Shown: positions 15,644 to 25,090, counted from the first letter of the stretch. The stretch is DNA of 64,000 bases from Anaerolineales bacterium (GCA_003105035.1 PQAL01000033.1:265613-329612); one strand, 5' to 3'. The notes: generated by a model from the sequence alone, not told the origin. Made by a program: numbers and translations.

Positions 15644-17764
15644 ATGAAATATACAAACCTATATCAATGTGTCATAATCATTGCGCTTACCATTTCTCTT
15701 GTAGCTTGCGGTTTACCAAGCACAGGCAACAACCAAGCGGAAGTAATTGGCTCGACACCTACAAATGCCCTTCCTATTGGAGAGCAATTCAAGGTAACCG
15801 CAACCACCGACCCTTCAGATCAACCAGTAAACTTGAACCCTAATGATGATGAAAGTACAAGCAGCTTTGTATTGAGCAGTCCAGTTGTGGATGAAGGCGG
15901 GGAGCTGCCAGTCGACTATACCTGCGATGGTGCGGGAGTGACGGTACCCCTCAGCTGGACAGGTGCACCAGCGGGAACACAAAGCCTTGCTTTACTGATG
16001 GATCACATCGCCAGCCCGACTGATATTCACTGGTATTGGATCTTATTGGATATCCCCGCAAATATCACCAGTTTATCGAAGGATACCACCGGAATTGGGG
16101 TGCTGGGGACAAACAGTAATAATGACCAGACCGAATATTCGCCTCCTTGTTCAAAAGGACCTGGTTCGAAGACCTATACCTTCACAGTCTATGCTCTGTC
16201 GTTTGAGCCACAGCTGTCAATTCCCGCCTCCCAGGTAGATCGAGATACATTCCTGGATGCAATTCAAGGGATAACCCTTGCCAGTGCTCAGCTGAATGTC
16301 ACTTATGCGAGGCAATCTGAGGCGATCACGGAAAGCCAGCCAACTCCGATGGCTTCCAGTCGTGGAGGGCAGCAAGAGAATCGATCCAACCAGAATCAAG
16401 GCGGGGGTAAGCCTCCGCAAGAAGCGATCGCTGCGTGTGAGAATAAACAGGAACAGTCCGCTTGCGAGTTTACGGCTCAAAAAGGGCTCGAAAGCGGGGT
16501 GTGTGAGACTGTGCAAGATGAGTTGGCTTGCTCACCAAAGCGAAGTGCAAATGACACCCCCCAGGAACCTGGAAATGGCGGGCAACCCAGTTCAAGCCAA
16601 CCAGATGTTGATAAGGAAGGTTACACGATTGAGCAAGCCATTTCGGATAAAGCCCAGGGCATGACCATCGCTTTCGATGCATTGGCATTTCTCACCGGCG
16701 ACCTTGGCGCAGACTCGTTCTTTCCACCAGGCAAGGTGGCAGACTTTTGGGGTTTCCAATACCTGCGCGATAACGACCCCAGCCAGATGGGGCATGCCGG
16801 AGATTTCTTAACCAGCGCGGCAATGAATATGCTCAATGTCTTGAGTGTTGACCAGCGTGCTCGCCTGGTGGCCTTGGCAGAAAACCAGGTAGATTCGATT
16901 AATAAGTACGGTTATATGCGTTTTGTGTTAATGAAAGCTTTCCAGGATATGCTAGAAGGTAACCTGCCTGCTGGGGCAACCAGCCTGGATGTAAATGCAG
17001 TAAATGCTTATTCTGCAGAGCTCTATCAGCTCGATGGTGAAATCAGCTACGAGCGCGCCCAGCTATATGGGCAGATGATTAATGACTTTACAGCAGATCA
17101 GCAAGCATACCTGGATGCGATGGAAAACAAGGGGATGCTGGACTGGCCGACCGTTCAGGAACCGTCTGATATGCGCTCGCTGGATCGAGAGATAAAAGTA
17201 GCTGTGATGACTTATGCTGCGGATATGTACAGCTGGTATGCAGGCTCTATCGATGCCGATGTGTATTTTTGCCCTGAGCGGCATGGCACATACTTCGGTT
17301 CTTTCTACCTCAAGGATATTAAAGCAATGAGTGACCCGGGTTATGCCATCCCAACAGATATGACTGGTAATCTTGGCGATGAAATGCTAGCCACATTGAC
17401 GTCCGATCAGGCACAACTGATCACTGGACTGGTCGAGATCCAAAAACCATCCCTGTTGAATATTGTCGAAACCCGTCGGCAAGTATCGATTGAGTTGCGC
17501 AAATTTCTAGAAGGCGACACTGCCGATAAAGCTACCGTCCTATCATTGATGCAGCGTTATGGTGAATTGGATGGTGAGATTATTTACAACATGGCTGTAC
17601 ACTTTTCAGATGTGAATCAGTCGCTTACCAGTAGTCAGAGAGCCGCATTGGATGCGATGCGTGAGGAGTTGCTTGGAGAGCTTAGCCATCCAAATGGCGC
17701 TTACCTTTACTCACAAGCAATATCCATGCCTGAAATTCCCGATACGGATTTCTTGTTCAAGTAA
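15644..17764 (+). CDS. Lipoprotein: PEBP (YbhB/YbcL-like) domain fused to a duplicated helical domain
   Basis: A 706-residue exported lipoprotein; the signal peptide ends with lipobox LVAC (Cys about residue 23). Residues about 60-230 form a YbhB/YbcL-type PEBP domain: LPVDYTCDGAGVTVPLSWTG, IHWYWILLDIP and YSPPCSKGPGSKTYTFTVYAL. A linker of about 100 residues contains four Cys and polar Gln/Ser-rich sequence. Residues about 330-700 are mostly helical and contain two related halves, each with an F-P/C-P-x(3) and F-x-Y-L-x-D segment followed by L-T-x-x-Q type motifs (LSVDQRARL, FTADQQAYL, LTSDQAQLI, LTSSQRAAL). ATG 15644 has GGAG 6 nt upstream. No matching full-length architecture is known to me. 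The ligand is unknown. Confidence 0.82.
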   Translation: MKYTNLYQCVIIIALTISLVACGLPSTGNNQAEVIGSTPTNALPIGEQFKVTATTDPSDQPVNLNPNDDESTSSFVLSSPVVDEGGELPVDYTCDGAGVTVPLSWTGAPAGTQSLALLMDHIASPTDIHWYWILLDIPANITSLSKDTTGIGVLGTNSNNDQTEYSPPCSKGPGSKTYTFTVYALSFEPQLSIPASQVDRDTFLDAIQGITLASAQLNVTYARQSEAITESQPTPMASSRGGQQENRSNQNQGGGKPPQEAIAACENKQEQSACEFTAQKGLESGVCETVQDELACSPKRSANDTPQEPGNGGQPSSSQPDVDKEGYTIEQAISDKAQGMTIAFDALAFLTGDLGADSFFPPGKVADFWGFQYLRDNDPSQMGHAGDFLTSAAMNMLNVLSVDQRARLVALAENQVDSINKYGYMRFVLMKAFQDMLEGNLPAGATSLDVNAVNAYSAELYQLDGEISYERAQLYGQMINDFTADQQAYLDAMENKGMLDWPTVQEPSDMRSLDREIKVAVMTYAADMYSWYAGSIDADVYFCPERHGTYFGSFYLKDIKAMSDPGYAIPTDMTGNLGDEMLATLTSDQAQLITGLVEIQKPSLLNIVETRRQVSIELRKFLEGDTADKATVLSLMQRYGELDGEIIYNMAVHFSDVNQSLTSSQRAALDAMREELLGELSHPNGAYLYSQAISMPEIPDTDFLFK

Positions 17765-17777
17765 ACTATGACCAGAA

Positions 17778-17815
17778 CCTTGAGCTTCTTACTCCTTGGG
17801 GTAAGAAGCTCAAGG
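17778..17815 (+). other. Strong 15-bp hairpin between two lipoprotein genes, no U-tract
   Basis: A perfect stem, CCTTGAGCTTCTTAC (17778-17792) pairing with 17801-17815, has an 8-nt loop and is followed by GGGATAG rather than U residues. It sits in the 72-bp gap between the PEBP-fusion and phosphoesterase genes. It may stabilise the upstream mRNA or be a terminator lacking a U-tract. Confidence 0.75.
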
Positions 17816-17836
17816 GGGATAGTAGGGATAAATTTT

Positions 17837-19306
17837 ATGAGACAATACTTGATCATTTTCCTAACTATGACTCTTATACTCACTGCCTGCAGCCCTGTAG
17901 TCAATGAGAGCTCACAGCGGATTGCCATTCCCACAGCCAGCCTATCGACTGAGATTCCGTTGGAAACACCTGCGTATGTATCCCCAACGGTAAAGGGTGC
18001 GTATAATCTGTCGGATTTCATCGCCACCGGGATCCTTGGACGGCCTACCGACACATCCGTCACTATGAGCGTAGTTCCTAAAATGGCGATGGCGCTTTAT
18101 TGCGAGTATGGTACATTCATGGGGACATACTCCGCTCGCACCCCCTCACAAATAGCATCAGGGGGTATACCTCTTGAAATTCTCATGGATGGGCTGGAAC
18201 CTGATACGCGTTACTACTACCGCATCCGTTACAATGATTCAGCCGGTCCAGAACATACTTTTATCACCCAACGTTCAACTGGAGGCAGCTTTACTTTCGC
18301 AGTCCAGGCTGATTCGCACCTCAATACAGATAAACATTGCGACCCGGATCTCTACCGGCAAACTATGCTCAACATCGCCGTGAGTCAACCTGATTTTCTC
18401 ATTGACCTGGGTGACACTTTCCGAACTGACAAGCTCAATACGATTAATCCCGAGACAATATCTCAGCTCTACATTGATCAGCGCCAGTATTTTGGTCTGT
18501 TATCGGCGTCAGCCTCGTTATTCCTGGCCAATGGTAACCATGAAATGGAGTGGGGCTGGCTCCTAGATGGCAGTGCAGATAACCCGGCTGTCTGGTCAGC
18601 TAATTTGCGTAACCAATATTTCCCCGAACCAGCACCGGATAATTTCTACTCAGGGGATACGAATATTGTCGAAAATATCGGTATGCTGCGGGATTACTAT
18701 GCCTGGAAATGGGGAGAGGCCCTGTTTGTGGTCATCGATCCCTATTGGAGCACTATCACTGACCCCAAGAAAAGCCGCGATAATTGGGATTGGACTCTGG
18801 GAGAGACCCAGTACCAGTGGTTCCGCCAGACGCTCAAAACCAGCAATGCGAAATACAAGTTTGTTTTTACCCACCATCTGTTGGGTGAAAACCGGGGTGG
18901 CATAGAAGCTGCTCCTTATTTCGAATGGGGTGGGATGAACCGTAATGGCAGTTGGGGTTTCGATACATACCGGCCAAGGTGGGGAGTGCCTATCCACCAG
19001 CTTATGGTCGATAACCATGTCACAGTTTTTTTCCAGGGACATGACCACCTATTTGCAAAGGAAGCATTAGATGGTTTGATTTACCAGACTTTACCGATGC
19101 CCGCCAATACAAATGATGCTATTCCAAACCAGGAATTCTATCCGTCTGCGACTATGCTTCCTGGCTCGGGGTATTTATTAGTGGAAGTCTCACCAGAGCA
19201 AGTAAGTGTGAGCTTTGTTCGTTCTTTTATCCCGCAAGAGGAGAAACCTGACCAGCATAACGGACAGGTCGATTACACATACACAATAACACCCTCGGGT
19301 CACTAG
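17837..19306 (+). CDS. Metallophosphoesterase lipoprotein (purple acid phosphatase-like)
   Basis: A 489-residue exported lipoprotein, with signal peptide and lipobox LTAC (Cys about 18). An N-terminal fibronectin-like segment ends in LEPDTRYYYRIRY, followed by the calcineurin-like catalytic domain with all ligand motifs in order: ADSH, DLGDTF, NGNHE, THHL and GHDH. This is the dinuclear-metal phosphatase or phosphodiesterase fold, acting outside the membrane. ATG 17837 is preferred because the upstream in-frame ATG at 17768 would place the 15-bp hairpin inside the coding region and would delay the signal peptide. Lies 72 bp after another lipoprotein gene in the same direction. Confidence 0.9.
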   Translation: MRQYLIIFLTMTLILTACSPVVNESSQRIAIPTASLSTEIPLETPAYVSPTVKGAYNLSDFIATGILGRPTDTSVTMSVVPKMAMALYCEYGTFMGTYSARTPSQIASGGIPLEILMDGLEPDTRYYYRIRYNDSAGPEHTFITQRSTGGSFTFAVQADSHLNTDKHCDPDLYRQTMLNIAVSQPDFLIDLGDTFRTDKLNTINPETISQLYIDQRQYFGLLSASASLFLANGNHEMEWGWLLDGSADNPAVWSANLRNQYFPEPAPDNFYSGDTNIVENIGMLRDYYAWKWGEALFVVIDPYWSTITDPKKSRDNWDWTLGETQYQWFRQTLKTSNAKYKFVFTHHLLGENRGGIEAAPYFEWGGMNRNGSWGFDTYRPRWGVPIHQLMVDNHVTVFFQGHDHLFAKEALDGLIYQTLPMPANTNDAIPNQEFYPSATMLPGSGYLLVEVSPEQVSVSFVRSFIPQEEKPDQHNGQVDYTYTITPSGH

Positions 19307-19614
19307 AGTCATCCAACTGCCTGCTGGCCAAAGAGGCAGCTATGTCGTTGGAGCTGTAGTTTGTGCTGAGCTTTCCTGAAGGTTTGCCGATATGGCAACA
19401 AACAATCACTACTTTTACGCTTTTCACATTGGTTTTGTCAATAAAAACAAGGAGTAGGAACAAAAAGACCGATTTCTGATATCTAGCCATCAAAATAACT
19501 GAAGGTAGATATCCACATGGTTGGAATGATATTTTATTATTTAAAAGTAACACTCCCCATTCTTCGGCGTATTTTCATCACATCATGGATTGATATAATC
19601 AGACTAAGAACAGT
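19307..19614. other. Intergenic stretch after the phosphoesterase gene
   Basis: A 6-bp hairpin (CTGCCT 19318-19323, AGGCAG 19334-19339) follows the stop but lacks a U-tract. The rest is AT-rich and shows no protein-like frame on either strand. Confidence 0.35.
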
Positions 19615-19959
19615 ATGGACGACCCGAATTTATCCAGCCGTAATGCGATCGCGTGATTATCATCCTTCATATTTATTGGCTTGTTACTGATCAGTCTTAA
19701 ACTGATGTACAGCTACCCGGTGCTTGTCTTGGCGTACTCAATCGTGATGTTCTTTTTTGGTGTATCAGCGTTGGTTTACACCTCTATTTAAATCAGGCGT
19801 CACCAACCGTTCTACGACTACAAGCCGATGGTCTTTTGGGGTAGAACTACCAACGGCAGGAAACTCAGAAATACATTTACCATAATCAATATCATCGGCT
19901 TATGGCTGGTACTGAGCGGGGCAGGGTTGGCTTGCCTAAGCTATCTCAGGATTGAATAG
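19615..19959 (+). pseudogene. Decayed small membrane protein gene with two in-frame stops
   Basis: One frame from ATG 19615 to TAG 19957-19959 reads as a small membrane protein but is broken by TGA at 19654-19656 and TAA at 19789-19791. Hydrophobic helix 1 includes SSFIFIGLLLISLK, helix 2 VLVLAYSIVMFFFGVSALVY, and a last helix INIIGLWLVLSGAGLACLSY, with the charged loop FYDYKPMVFWGRTTNG between. The reading frame is otherwise intact for 114 codons. Two different stop types make recoding unlikely, so I call it a recent pseudogene. Family not recognised. Confidence 0.6.
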
Positions 19960-19990
19960 CAGATGATCTGTTCTCGGGCAAAAACCTGAC

Positions 19991-20014
19991 TGTCTTGTAA
20001 ACCTTTTCAAGACA
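19991..20014 (-). terminator. Possible weak terminator after the lipase-like gene
   Basis: TGTCTTG (19991-19997) and CAAGACA (20008-20014) form a 7-bp stem with a 10-nt loop. On the minus strand a short T-run follows a few bases later. It lies 37 bp past the stop of the alpha/beta hydrolase gene. Confidence 0.4.
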
Positions 20015-20050
20015 ATCGGGTCTTTTAGTGATCAGTGTCAAGACAAAATC

Positions 20051-20884
20051 TTATAGATGTGCCGCCAGCCAGTTCTCCACGTCGGTAAGGACGGCTTCAT
20101 GCTCCGGCTCGTTGAAGACCTCGTGATATAGGCCTTCGTAACGCTTGATGGACTTATCTTTAGAGCTGGCTTTGTCGTAAAGTAGCTGTGTCCCATCCGG
20201 GTCAACGAGCTTATCGTTGTTTCCCTGAACAACCATGAAGGGAAGCGTGATTTTCTCAACCTCAGCAGTGACCCGTTTCATGGCGCGCAGCATTTCAGCT
20301 GCCAGGCGGGCGGGAGTTTTCCCATGAAAGACGAGCGGATCATTGACATAGGCTGCGACCACCGCAGGATCGCGCGAGACCCCAGTGGCATCCAAAGCAA
20401 GAAGGCCTGCTTTGGGGGCGATGGCAGACAAGATCTTGCCCATGGCTATTGTGGATGAAGAAATATTGGCTGGTACCTTGACACTGGCCGCCGAGATCAC
20501 CGCACCACGGAACTTGTCCTGGTTGTCGAGTAAGTAATAGCAGCTGATCAACCCACCCAGGCTGTGCCCAACAATGAAGATGGGTTTGCCTGGCTGCCAG
20601 CTCTTGACCATGTTGTAGTAGATCGTCAGCGGCTCGGTGAAGTCTTCGAAGCGGGTAATCACCTCGCGCTCGCCATCCGATTTGCCGTGACCAATATGAT
20701 CCAGGCTGTAAACTGCATACCCGAGCGGCACGAAGTGATTCACGACGTTCATATACCGCCCACTATGCTCGCCCAGCCCATGCACCACGAACAAAATGGA
20801 TTTAGCTTCCCCGTCAGGTAGCCAGGCCTGGTAATAAATGCTGGCTTCATGAGCGTCCTTGAAGGTACCTTCCTGATGATTCAT
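20051..20884 (-). CDS. Alpha/beta hydrolase, monoacylglycerol lipase-like
   Basis: A 277-residue serine hydrolase. The nucleophile elbow GHSLGG has Ser108. The oxyanion region is FVVHGLGEHSGRY, typical of monoacylglycerol lipases (HGxGEHSGRY). The acid is in NNDKLVDP and the catalytic His in YHEVFNEP near the C-terminus. No signal peptide, so it is cytoplasmic or membrane-peripheral. AAGGAGG lies 5 nt upstream of the ATG. The likely reaction is hydrolysis of monoacylglycerols or lysophospholipids, although carboxylesterase activity on other esters is possible. It is transcribed alone and diverges from the nad operon. Confidence 0.9.
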   Translation of the reverse strand: MNHQEGTFKDAHEASIYYQAWLPDGEAKSILFVVHGLGEHSGRYMNVVNHFVPLGYAVYSLDHIGHGKSDGEREVITRFEDFTEPLTIYYNMVKSWQPGKPIFIVGHSLGGLISCYYLLDNQDKFRGAVISAASVKVPANISSSTIAMGKILSAIAPKAGLLALDATGVSRDPAVVAAYVNDPLVFHGKTPARLAAEMLRAMKRVTAEVEKITLPFMVVQGNNDKLVDPDGTQLLYDKASSKDKSIKRYEGLYHEVFNEPEHEAVLTDVENWLAAHL

Positions 20885-21329
20885 TTGTCCTCCTTAATAT
20901 TTTTCATGTATCAATATCCATTTGGATATAAAAAAAAGCAAACCGCGATGAATGTTCAAAAGCAAACCGGTTATTCACACCATCGATTATCCGTGTTGGC
21001 CGCCGAGCTTAACCAAAATAAGACCAGGGCCTGAATATGGATTGGATGAGCTGTATTAAACTAAAGTTTACTAACTCGTTCTAAAATGGGATGCTTGCTT
21101 ATTGGAATTATTATAGTACAACTTCGTCGTGCTATGGGTCATCTGAATGCCCTCACCAGCGTTCTTGATCAACATTGCTTGGATTTCACACGCGTAATCT
21201 GACCACCAGATATGAAAATTGCAATTTTTACCTCTTTGGCAGGTCTGTTCATTACGGGTAAATACCCTGTGCTGTTCTTTACGAGATTAAAGGGGTACCA
21301 TGCGGTACAATTAGCCCCGAGGTGGAGAT
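20885..21329. other. Divergent intergenic region between lipase and nad operon
   Basis: No protein-like frame is visible. A small dyad, GTACC (21295-21299) with GGTAC (21304-21308), is flanked by GGGG and CCCC and lies about 20 bp before nadC. It could be a regulator site or an mRNA hairpin that influences translation of nadC. Transcription of both flanking genes must start within this region. Confidence 0.4.
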
Positions 21330-22256
21330 ATGTTCGGACAAACAGACCAACTGAATTCGCGACTTGCCATGATCAAATCGATCCTGCCGGTGGATTTACA
21401 GCATCCATCAGTGCTTAGTGTCATACAGCTGGCATTGGCAGAGGACCTGTCTGCCGAGGGTAAACTGGAAGCCCATCCTGCCCAGGGAGATGTCACCAGC
21501 ATGGCAACCATCCCGGCCGATGCCAGGTTGAGTGGCTATTTTCGGGCGAAAGCCAATGGAGTGGTGGCGGGAATGCCGATCGCTGAAGCAGTGTTCCAAC
21601 TGGTCGATCCTACCATGACCTTTCGGTCTTCCACGAAAGATGGCTCGCAAGTTGAAAAAGGCCAGATACTGGCAGTGGCACAAGGTAGTGGCAGAAGCCT
21701 GCTGGCTGGTGAGCGGACAGCGCTAAACTATTTAGGGCGGCTCTCAGGGATTGCCACTCTAACCCGCCGTTTCGTCGAAGCCGTCAAGGGTACCAAGGCG
21801 ATCATCCTCGACACGCGTAAAACTGGACCGGGCTTACGCATGGTGGATAAATACGCGGTGCGCATGGGCGGGGGACAAAATCATCGCGTGGGGCTGTTTG
21901 ACATGCTGCTAATAAAAGATAATCACATCAGTGCAGCAGGTGGGATCAAGCAGGCTGTCACCCGGGCCCGCGAGCTATTTGGCAACAGATTTGCCATTGA
22001 AGTGGAAGTCAAGAACCTGTCAGAATTAGACGAAGCCATTAATCTGCATGTCGACCGTATCATGCTGGATAACATGGACCTGGATACGATGCGTAATGCA
22101 GTGCAGATGACCCGTGGGCGTGTCCCACTGGAGGCCTCAGGGAACGTCAACCTGACCAACGTGCGTCAGATTGCAGAAACTGGAGTGGATTTCATCTCGT
22201 CAGGGACTCTCACCCACTCTGCCCCCACTCTTGACATCAGCATGAAAATAGGATAA
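21330..22256 (+). CDS. nadC: Nicotinate-nucleotide pyrophosphorylase (carboxylating), quinolinate phosphoribosyltransferase
   Basis: A 308-residue enzyme that joins quinolinate and PRPP to give nicotinate mononucleotide, CO2 and PPi. Visible family motifs: EDLSAEGK..GDVTS near the N-terminus, ERTALNYLGRLSGIATLTRRFV, LDTRKTGPGLRMVDKYAVRMGGGQNHR split over two segments, KDNHI, VEVKNL, and LEASGNV near the end. GAGGTGGAG lies just before the ATG. First gene of a complete nadC-nadA-nadB operon, a less usual order than nadBAC. Confidence 0.95.
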   Translation: MFGQTDQLNSRLAMIKSILPVDLQHPSVLSVIQLALAEDLSAEGKLEAHPAQGDVTSMATIPADARLSGYFRAKANGVVAGMPIAEAVFQLVDPTMTFRSSTKDGSQVEKGQILAVAQGSGRSLLAGERTALNYLGRLSGIATLTRRFVEAVKGTKAIILDTRKTGPGLRMVDKYAVRMGGGQNHRVGLFDMLLIKDNHISAAGGIKQAVTRARELFGNRFAIEVEVKNLSELDEAINLHVDRIMLDNMDLDTMRNAVQMTRGRVPLEASGNVNLTNVRQIAETGVDFISSGTLTHSAPTLDISMKIG

Positions 22257-22309
22257 ATTATGTCCAGAATCTATGGTTGATGCATAGATTTGGAATTGGA
22301 GCGCGTGAA

Positions 22310-23362
22310 ATGACTGTTGAAACGATGTATCAGGATATGAAAAGCAAATTGGAACGGGTGGTACCCGATTTTGAGCTACGTTATAAGGCTGAGTTGGCGG
22401 AAGAGATCAACCAGCTTAAAAAGGAAAGGAACGCGGTTATCCTGGGGCATAACTACATGGAACCGGCATTGTTTTATTCCATCCCCGATTTCCGCGGCGA
22501 TTCGCTAGACCTGAGCCGTAAAGCTGCCCAAACTGACAAGGATGTCATTGTCTTTTGCGGGGTACGCTTCATGGCCGAGACGGCCAAGCTGCTCAACCCG
22601 ACCAAGACAGTGCTGCTCCCCTCCGAAAAGGCCGGCTGCAGCCTGGCAGCCAGCATCACTGCCCAGGATGTGCGTGAGTTACGGGCTCGTTACCCGGGTG
22701 TGCCAGCCGTGGCGTACGTGAACACTTATGCGGATGTTAAAGCCGAAGTGGATATTTGCTGCACTTCCAGCAATGCCAAGGCAGTGGTTGAGTCACTCCA
22801 TTCGGACACGGTCATCTTCCTTCCGGATGAATACCTGGCGCGCAATGTGGCCAAGGAAACTGGTCGACATATTGTTTTCCCCACCTTGCAGGACGGAAAA
22901 AACTCGACCACGCTGGATTACCAGCAGGTAGGCAACCATGACACGATGGTTGGCTGGCGTGGGCGCTGTGAGGTGCACGAGAAATTCACCGTCAAGGATA
23001 TCGAAGCTGTGCGTAAGCAATTCCCCGAGGTGGTCATCCTTTCCCACCCAGAGTGCAGCCCGGAGGTCGTGGCAGCTTCCGATTTTTCAGGGGGCACGAA
23101 TGCCATGATCCGCTATGTAAAGGAAACCAATGCACCCCAATATCTGGTGCTGACTGAATGTGCCATGGGCGATAATATCGCCGCGGCCAACCCGGAGAAA
23201 GATATGCTCAGGCTGTGCTCGGTACGCTGCCCGCATATGAACCAGATCACCCTGGAAGACACCTTGAAAAGCCTGCAACTTAACCAATATGTGATTTACA
23301 TTCCTGAAGATATCCGAGTGAGGGCGGCGCAGGCTGTTGAGCGCATGATTGCCATCGGGTAG
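22310..23362 (+). CDS. nadA: Quinolinate synthase
   Basis: A 350-residue [4Fe-4S] enzyme that condenses iminoaspartate with dihydroxyacetone phosphate to quinolinate. Expected Cys ligands are in KAGCSLA, SHPECSP and CSVRCPHMNQ. Other family motifs are ILGHNYMEP, GDSLDLSR and FCGVRFMAETAK. ATG 22310 has GGAG 8 nt upstream and is preferred over TTG 22277 or ATG 22280. Length is normal for the longer (about 350-residue) group. It lies between nadC and nadB (17-nt gap to nadB) and receives iminoaspartate from NadB. Confidence 0.95.
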   Translation: MTVETMYQDMKSKLERVVPDFELRYKAELAEEINQLKKERNAVILGHNYMEPALFYSIPDFRGDSLDLSRKAAQTDKDVIVFCGVRFMAETAKLLNPTKTVLLPSEKAGCSLAASITAQDVRELRARYPGVPAVAYVNTYADVKAEVDICCTSSNAKAVVESLHSDTVIFLPDEYLARNVAKETGRHIVFPTLQDGKNSTTLDYQQVGNHDTMVGWRGRCEVHEKFTVKDIEAVRKQFPEVVILSHPECSPEVVAASDFSGGTNAMIRYVKETNAPQYLVLTECAMGDNIAAANPEKDMLRLCSVRCPHMNQITLEDTLKSLQLNQYVIYIPEDIRVRAAQAVERMIAIG

Positions 23363-23379
23363 AGGGGGAGGTTGAGGAG

Positions 23380-25011
23380 ATGCAAACCGATGTATTAATC
23401 ATTGGCTGCGGTATCGCTGGTGCAACGGCAGCCATTCGTTTGTCGCGGGATACCCAACGCCAAATCACCGTAATCACGCGTGCCGAAGAGGCTCTCGACA
23501 GCAATTCGAGCTATGCCCAGGGAGGCATCGTCGGGAGGGGGACTGACGATAGTGTCGAGTTGCTTGAAGAAGATGTGCTTACGGCGGGGGCGGGGCTGTC
23601 ATACCCGCCGGCTGTCCGACTGTTGGCTGAGCGTGGCCCCGAGCTGCTACAGGATGTGATCATCGGGCAAGCAGGCCTGGAATTTGACCATGATGAACAG
23701 GGTCACCTGGTTATGGGATTGGAAGCAGCCCACACGCGCCGGAGGATTCTGCATGTGGGAGACGGCACCGGTGAAGCCATCATGCAAGCGCTGCTAAAGA
23801 AGCTGGAAGGCATACCGAACATCACCTTGCTCACCAAGCATACCGTGGTAGACCTGATCACCTTCCCACACCATGCCACCGATCCCCAGGCAGTATACCA
23901 ATCACTCACCTGCCACGGGGCGTATGTGTTCGACCAGGAAACCCGCAAGGTAATCCCAATCCTTGCCCGTAAAACCGTTCTGGCCACGGGTGGTGTGGGG
24001 CAGATCTACCTGAACACCACCAACCCGACCGGAGCACGCGGCGATGGTGTGGCAATGGCCTACCGGGCTGGGGCGAATATCATCAATTCTGAATATGTAC
24101 AATTTCACCCCACCGCGCTGAGTAGCTCGGATGCTACAAAATTCCTGATCAGTGAAGCCGTGCGTGGTGAGGGGGGCATCCTGCTCACTCCACAGGGGAA
24201 GCCCTTCATGGCTAAATACGCCCCTGAATGGAAAGACCTGGCCCCGCGTGACATCGTAGCCCGGGGGATCTATTCGGAGATGGTGGATAAAGGCTACCCA
24301 TACGTCTTGCTCGACATCGCCTCGCATAAACCTGCCAAGTTTATCCGCGAACGCTTCCCGCATATCTATGCTTTCTGCAAGAATCAGCGGATCGACATCA
24401 CCCGCCAGCCAATCCCGGTGGTGCCAGCCGCACATTACTTCTGCGGCGGTGTGCAGGTGGACTTGACCGGTCGCACGAGCATTCCCAACCTGTATGCGGT
24501 GGGCGAAGTGAGCTGCACCGGCGTGCACGGAGCTAACCGGTTGGCGAGCACTTCCCTGCTGGAAGGATTGGTTTGGGGGGTGCAGGCAGCTGAAGATATC
24601 CGCGCTCAATCGCCAGCCTTGCTGCTAAATGACCAGGATGTACCGGAATGGAACGATAGCGGGCTGATCTACGAGCCTGATCCGAACCTGATCCACGCAG
24701 ATATGTACAGCGTGCGGAACCTGATGTGGCATTATGTGGGTCTCGTGCGCAGTGAATATCGGCTGAACCGGGCGATACGTGATCTTCGCCAGCTCTGGCT
24801 GGACATCGAAGAGTTTTACCGGAAAACCCGCCTGAGCGACGAGCTGATCGGCTTGCGCAACAGCGTGCAAACAGCCTTGATCGTGGCATATGCTGCTCAC
24901 CGAAACAGGTATAGTCGCGGTTGCCACTACCGCGAAGACAGCCACCCCCAGGCTAAAACCGCCACATCTCCCGAAGCAGCCAACGTCAAGCTCAGTGGCG
25001 GGCTGGGCTAG
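23380..25011 (+). CDS. nadB: L-aspartate oxidase
   Basis: A 543-residue flavoprotein that oxidises L-aspartate to iminoaspartate, the first step of NAD synthesis. The FAD-binding GCGIAGATAA is at residues 8-17. SSYAQGGI, ARGDGVAMAYRAG, EYVQFHPTAL and the active-site segment AVRGEGGILL are typical of the fumarate reductase/aspartate oxidase flavoprotein group, and GVHGANRLASTSLLEGLVWG identifies NadB. The C-terminal helical domain is present. GAGG precedes the ATG. Last gene of the nad operon. The quinolinate pathway is therefore complete in this window from aspartate to NaMN. Confidence 0.95.
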   Translation: MQTDVLIIGCGIAGATAAIRLSRDTQRQITVITRAEEALDSNSSYAQGGIVGRGTDDSVELLEEDVLTAGAGLSYPPAVRLLAERGPELLQDVIIGQAGLEFDHDEQGHLVMGLEAAHTRRRILHVGDGTGEAIMQALLKKLEGIPNITLLTKHTVVDLITFPHHATDPQAVYQSLTCHGAYVFDQETRKVIPILARKTVLATGGVGQIYLNTTNPTGARGDGVAMAYRAGANIINSEYVQFHPTALSSSDATKFLISEAVRGEGGILLTPQGKPFMAKYAPEWKDLAPRDIVARGIYSEMVDKGYPYVLLDIASHKPAKFIRERFPHIYAFCKNQRIDITRQPIPVVPAAHYFCGGVQVDLTGRTSIPNLYAVGEVSCTGVHGANRLASTSLLEGLVWGVQAAEDIRAQSPALLLNDQDVPEWNDSGLIYEPDPNLIHADMYSVRNLMWHYVGLVRSEYRLNRAIRDLRQLWLDIEEFYRKTRLSDELIGLRNSVQTALIVAYAAHRNRYSRGCHYREDSHPQAKTATSPEAANVKLSGGLG

Positions 25012-25065
25012 GAACCCAATCCACGCATAGAAACCCCGGACATCCCGATGCCCGGGTAGGTTGAT

Positions 25066-25090
25066 CAGCAACCCTGAAGCAAGGTTGCTG
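25066..25090. terminator. Hairpin between convergent nadB and GH5 genes
   Basis: CAGCAACC (25066-25073) and GGTTGCTG (25083-25090) form an 8-bp stem with a 9-nt loop. A U-tract is missing, so terminator function is likely only from its position after nadB. Confidence 0.45.

Noticed and set aside
19227-19553. Minus-strand frame of 108 codons after the phosphoesterase gene
   Set aside because: It overlaps the end of the phosphoesterase gene and has no start signal or family features.
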